Assembly: GCA_050084515.1 (NCBI GenBank)
Contig: CM114273.1
Span: forward strand, 2,728,001-2,792,000
From: Blasia pusilla
Taxonomy: Eukaryota > Marchantiophyta > Marchantiopsida > Blasiales
Direction of reading: 5' to 3'
DNA: 64,000 bases
The position numbers and the translations under genes were made by a program. Positions 59,827 to 64,000 of the stretch are shown one piece after another. Within the stretch, counting starts at the first letter, position 1. Each line of letters begins with the position of its first letter. The notes under the pieces are model-generated. The model searched no databases and had not been told where the DNA came from. It was given only the letters and a program-made list of their open reading frames with translations.

Positions 59827-62153
59827 CTATTTCTTCCCTCTTCGCAAAGCCTCCATAAACGCATCCTTATCAGCTTGGGGAAGCCCCACCAGAGAGCAGT
59901 CTCCAACTCCCCATTCGGCTCCCCGCTCGCAATACTTGTCCTCAATCTCCTTCTTGTGCCTGCATATTTGTACTCAAAAGTTTCAGTTTTTGGAAAAAGC
60001 TGTTGTGATTTTCTAGCCACCCAAGCTCACTATTCCTGCCACTCATCCTTCAGTCCACAGGACCAAATGAGGAAAGAGCAAATGAATGCACCCACATCCA
60101 TATTCAGTGAATCTTGGATGATCAGACATAGCCAGCTCCTGGAAATAAGATCCAGGGCTGTGGTGCTTTTATCTCGAACCCAGCTCATCCTAAAGTCCAC
60201 AGAACCAAATGAGGAAAGAGCAAATAAATGCACCCACATCCAGACTCAGTGAATCTTGGATGATCAGACATGGCGAGCTCCTGGACATAAGATCCAGAGC
60301 CTTGGTGTATTGTAGCCAATAAACCCCAACTCTTGGAAACCTCAACCCTCCCAAGCGATTGCAATCAACCACTAACGCACAAAGAAGGGCAGGCCTAATC
60401 AGTCGGAGTGGTTTATGAGTGTTCATAGTGAGCAAGCCAAGAAGTGAAGAAGTGACAAAGCGACTTACATCTCTGCGTTTTCCTTCGACTTCTTCAGCAA
60501 GCTCTGAAGATATGGAGAAGCTTTGAATTTGGCGTCCAACTCCTCGTACTTCTTCTTGTTAGCCTCTGTTTTCATACAAAATCGTGTGATTGCTTTTAGT
60601 GTCAACTTCAACTTCTCCATGCACTCGTTAACTCTTCTCGTTTTCTCACACATCACATCACAGATCGTGATCAAGCTGTGAGCTAGAGAATGAGAGTGAA
60701 AATTCAGTTGCTGCTTCATCTGTACACCAAAGGACCAATGCCTTCTGAGGGATTCCAGAAGCGTGTACCTTGGATCTGCTTGATGATGCCTGTTTCAGGC
60801 AAAGATGGAATCTCAAAAGACTGGAGACCAGTTGATCCTGAGAGGATCCCGGCCTCAGCTGCAGCAAATAGAAACTTCCATCAAAATGCATCATTTGTTG
60901 ATGACACGAAATTTTGATTCAGCAAAATGAATGGGCTGAAAATTCCCAGACTCTCAACAACAGCTCGCCTGAGCTGTACAAGACGGATGACACCCAGTTT
61001 CCCACACGATTGGAATTCAAAACCCATTTGAAGCCCAAATTGTAGTATCACTTTCAAAGTTTCTCTCTTCGTAGACAGCCACAAATATTCTTGATCATGT
61101 AGTGAATGATGGACAGACTTCACTTGAATGGTGCAATCCACCAAAATCGATCCAACACACCACATACTCGATTTCAACGAACAGTGGACATCAACAATCC
61201 GAGACTCTGAGATCTGACATCTCCTGATCCTAGAACCACAACGAACCATCAACCTCCACACAGAGAGATATAGGAATGAAAGGCAAAAAACAGCTCCGAT
61301 AATGAATCCCTCCCTCGACCACGCGAAATTCGAATTCAATACACAAACTCAACTTCACTCTCTCACTGCTGACTAAAAACCCCTGACCCAAAAATCAAAA
61401 GAAAACAACTCTCAGATAAACGGAGAGTTGTTTCCAAGAGACGCAGAATCCAAGACCGTAAAAAGTTCCAACAACGCATCCCTGACCCGCCAAATAGGAA
61501 TTCAACAAACTCCAATCCCAAAAATTCACACTTACAGAGAGCACGATCCATCCCTGACCTACCAAATAGGAATTCAACAAACTCCAACTCCAAGAATTCA
61601 CAGTTACAGAAAACACAATGCATCCCTGACCCGCCAAATTAGAATTCAAAAGACTCGAAACCAACAAATTCACAGTTACAGAAAACGCAATGCATCCCTG
61701 AACCGCCAAATTGGAATTCAACAGACTCGGAACCAATAAATTCACACATACAATACAGAAAACAATTTCCTGAGCTCTGGACTACACAACAACTCGGGAT
61801 TTATTCGCCTCCATCCAGAGAGCTCCCGGCTCCTACCTCCAGCGCTCAGCGCTGTCGCTCTCGCAACGCGAGACAGAAGACAGAAGGAAGGACGAACCTG
61901 AAATCGGCCATGCCGTGAGCACCGTGCACGCGGCGGCTACCGGGAGCAGCACAGCGGCGAGAGCAGAAGCCTTCACATTCTCCGCCTCCACGCAACCGGT
62001 GGAAGCGGATGGGCGCGGCGGAACAATCGACGAGCGCACAGAAATTCTAACCGCTGCGGGAGTATGCACATTGCACCGGCAGCACGAGGAGCTGGGCACC
62101 ACCCCAACCTTCATCCCCACCAGAGACGGACGAAGAGTCGCACACAGCTCCAT
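59827..62153 (-). CDS. Probable plastid-targeted small protein, possibly PsaN-like, three exons
   Basis: I assembled this minus-strand gene from splice signals. Exon 1 is 62153-61898 (donor CAG/GTTCGT), exon 2 is 60565-60469 (acceptor AAAACAG, donor GAT/GTAAGT), and exon 3 is 59959-59827 (acceptor ATATGCAG, stop TAG). Phases match (1, then 2) and the total of 486 nt gives 161 codons plus stop. Residues 1-60 are Ser/Val/Arg-rich with few acidic residues, like a plastid transit peptide. Residues 61-80 are hydrophobic (ASALAAVLLPVAAACTVL), like a thylakoid-transfer signal. The mature part is charged and helical: EANKKKYEELDAKF, LLKKSKENAEMHKKEIEDKY, then CERGAEWGVGDCS with two Cys ten residues apart. 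I recall a similar layout in PsaN-related plant proteins, but that name is tentative. Met14 is an alternative start. Both introns contain tandem repeats. Confidence 0.78.
60048..60306. repeat. Two-copy tandem duplication in intron 2
   Basis: A unit of 141 bp (ACCAAATGAGGAAAGAGCAAAT..GATCAGACAT..AGATCCAG) is repeated once with few changes (starts near 60061 and 60202). It lies wholly inside intron 2 of the 59.8-62.2 kb gene. Confidence 0.85.
61470..61750. repeat. Four-unit minisatellite in intron 1, about 71 bp
   Basis: GCATCCCTGACCCGCCAAAT, then AGGAATTCAACA(A/G)ACTC, then AATTCACAGTTACAGAAAAC recurs four times at a spacing of 70-73 bp. It is inside intron 1 of the minus-strand gene, so the frames open on it are repeat products. 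Confidence 0.88.
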
Positions 62154-62556
62154 TCTTCCTCCAATTTCTTTCTGTCTGTCTCTCTAGCTCTGGATGCAAT
62201 GTGGACCGACGCTTTCTTTCTCTTCTCTCTCTCTCTCTCTCTCTCTCTGTGTGGCTATGGACGCAGAGCGGACAGACGTGTCTCAATTATTCAATTACAA
62301 TTGGATTCCGCAAGAGCTGACAGAGGTTTTCGTTGCTAAAAGCAAGCAGAGGAGTAGTGTAGCAGCTCCATTCTTCCGCCAATTCCCCTCTCTCTCTCTC
62401 TCTGTGTCCGTCTCGGAGACTATGGCTGCAGTGAGGACGGACAGACCTTCCTTCAATTGGCAGTGGGAGTGAATCCGCGAGTGCTGACAGAGGAGAGAGG
62501 TTTGGAAGCAGTCGACTGTGCGGGAGGAAGATGATAAGAGAGGGAGATCTGCTCTA
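62154..62556 (-). promoter_or_regulatory. Duplicated GA-rich leader/promoter of the 59.8-62.2 kb gene
   Basis: Two diverged copies of a block of about 200 bp lie upstream of the start codon. Each has CAGCTCCATTCTTCC(T/G)CCAAT on the plus strand, a CT run (62225-62248 and 62386-62403) and a GGAC(C/G)GAC(G/A) word. On the minus strand the CT runs are GA repeats, common in plant leaders and core promoters. Confidence 0.55.
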
Positions 62557-62888
62557 TACGGAGCCCCTAGAATTCCCATAAACGTCTCCCGCGGATAGTG
62601 GTGTTCTTTACGGAGCGTGGGTGTTTTTCCCGTAGAATTCCTATAAACGTTCCCCGCGGGTAGTGGTGGTCCGTACGGAGAGTGCGTGTTGTGCCCGTAG
62701 AATTCCCATAAACGTCTCCCGCAGATAGTGGTCTTTACGGAGAGTGTGTTTGGTGCGCGTAGACTTCCCATACACGTGCCCCGCGGAAAGTGGTGGTCTT
62801 TACGGAGAGTGCGTGTGGTGCCCGTAGAATTCCCATACACATGCCCCGCAGATAGCGGTGGTCTTTACGGAGAGTGTGTGTGGTGCCC
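62557..62888. repeat. 65-bp minisatellite upstream of the minus-strand gene
   Basis: Six starts of TACGGAG(A)GTG occur at about 62557, 62609, 62674, 62736, 62801 and 62866. Each is followed by CCCGTAGAATTCCCATA(A/C)ACGT and CCCGCGGATAGTGGTG. Confidence 0.9.
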
Positions 62889-62975
62889 ACGAAGGCCATA
62901 AGAGTCACCCTTCGAGGTGCCTCGGTTTAGCACAAATTAAAAGCTCATTTAATTCCCGCCTAGCATCGGCTTAGG

Positions 62976-62992
62976 TAGGGTTTAGGGTTTAG
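62976..62992. promoter_or_regulatory. Telo-box-like motif
   Basis: TAGGGTTTAGGGTTTAG contains two and a half plant telomere-type repeats. Short copies (telo boxes) are frequent near the starts of plant genes for growth and translation. No gene start is evident immediately next to it, so a role is unproven. Confidence 0.45.
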
Positions 62993-64000
62993 ATGCGGAG
63001 TTCCAAATGGGGAACGAAGCCGAGTTCCGGCGACCTCATGACTGCCAGAGTTGGGTCACGCATGTAGACCGCGGTAGATGCTTGAGTGCGGTAGGAGCTG
63101 CGCCACAGTAGACGGCGCCGCGATAGACAACGCGAGGTAGACAGAGCAGCGGTAGACAAACGCCGAGGTTACAACACGGATTAGGGGGCACAATAGAGGC
63201 TCATCTGATCGTCACGGGGCGAGTTTGGCGACTCCAAGGCGCGCACGCGATTTTGAGAAATAGTAGATCACGAAGATGTTGCAAGGCCGTCGAGTTCACC
63301 AAGTTCGTGAACTCGGACGGCCTTGTTGAATGAAGCGCGCGCGATTCTGAGTAACAGTGACGTTTAAATGATTTAGGTGGCAGTGCAATGCGAAGTGGCA
63401 GGGGAATGTGGCAACTGTAGAGTGCGTGAACTTGGACTAACTTTTAGGTGAGCTCAGTTTCCTGCGGCTAAGTCACTATTGTTTTGAAATGTCATCTGTT
63501 TGTCAATTTGTACTACCCAAATCGAATAGTCCAAATTGATGCCATTTGGGGCTCTTGTGTGTGTCAGGTTTGATCATGGGTATGTCCTTGGAGGCCAAGG
63601 ACCTGGAACCAATCTGATATACTCCAAATAATGCCTACAACTTGGCTGAACTCCATTTCATTAGCGTTTAGGGTGAATATTCAGTGAATTTTTGTTCAGC
63701 ATGTCCAGGCCACTGAAATTCAGTTCATCTCTACCATGCGATGCCATTCAAAAACCTGATGATGGTCCATTCAACACGAATGCCCATTGCTTGTATGGTT
63801 CTAGAAAGGAGGCTTGGATAGAAGCCTCTTGTTTCCCAGATTTTATATTGGGAGAGGAGCGTTTGCTCCATTTCCAAACACATTTCAAAAAATAAAGGTC
63901 ATACTTGAAGCACATTCAAGGGCCGACCATCCATTACTTGTGTGCCTATGGACCACAATATTGGCGCAAGATGGTTTGGAAAGACTTACCACCTTCAACT
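62993..64000. other. Right-edge DNA without a supported gene
   Basis: The part at 63060-63180 has loose repeats of GGTAGAC about every 15-25 bp. A short plus frame (63692-63895, 67 codons) has no recognisable motif. It may be leader or intron of a gene beyond the window. Confidence 0.35.
63282..63325. repeat. GC-rich 18-bp hairpin
   Basis: CAAGGCCGTCGAGTTCAC (63282-63299) and GTGAACTCGGACGGCCTTG (63307-63325) are reverse complements with a single bulged base and a 7-nt loop. Confidence 0.85.

Noticed and set aside
61395-61745. 116-codon repetitive minus-strand frame
   Set aside because: It is the translation of the intron 1 minisatellite and lies between two well-supported exons in an intron.
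62976-62992. Interstitial telomere tract
   Set aside because: Only two and a half TTTAGGG repeats are present, too short for a telomeric relic; described as a telo-box-like motif.

Overview
The window reads as nuclear DNA of a land plant. The evidence is three tRNA genes of plant type with plant-style CAA-rich leaders and T4 stops, a plant-type SIS-domain protein ending in a His-Thr-Asn-x-Glu tail, an intron-containing gene for a probable plastid-targeted protein, a TTTAGGG-type motif, and AT-flanked non-autonomous Helitrons. The RT family present and the lack of recognisable LTR elements hint at a non-seed plant, but I cannot name a species.

Layout. From 0 to 33 kb the DNA is AT-rich, gene-poor and full of transposable-element relics, broken by a few GC-rich islands. 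It holds a decayed non-LTR retroelement (C2H2 finger, RT, C-terminal nuclease-like domain; 5.6-8.9 kb), a family of about 170-bp Helitrons (9.7, 13.2, 14.6, 15.2 and 33.3 kb, with older relics at 31.5 and 32.7 kb), an inverted-repeat element at 20.9 kb with a relic at 51.9 kb, a long inverted repeat with 215-bp arms at 30.3-30.9 kb, and several perfect hairpins. From 33.8 to 36 kb there is a tRNA-Arg(CCT) gene and a closely spaced tRNA-Val(CAC)/tRNA-Gly(GCC) pair with no Pol III stop between them, so possibly one transcript.

From 37 to 63 kb the sequence is less AT-rich and carries the protein genes. These are an unrecognised Ser/Ala-rich ORF with a C-terminal membrane segment on the minus strand (40.4-41.3 kb), probably the first exon of a longer gene; an intronless hxlB-like SIS-domain gene (55.7-57.4 kb) with a one-base frame break in a C4G4 run; and a three-exon minus-strand gene (59.8-62.2 kb) for a 161-residue probable chloroplast protein, worked out here from splice sites and matching intron phases. 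This half is also packed with minisatellite-like tandem arrays (25-300 bp units) before, after and inside the genes. In one array the unit includes the stop codon region of the SIS gene.

The genes share no evident pathway. Most of the sequence is non-coding, and most short ORFs are chance frames or frames inside repeats. All family names come from sequence motifs read by eye; no database search was run.
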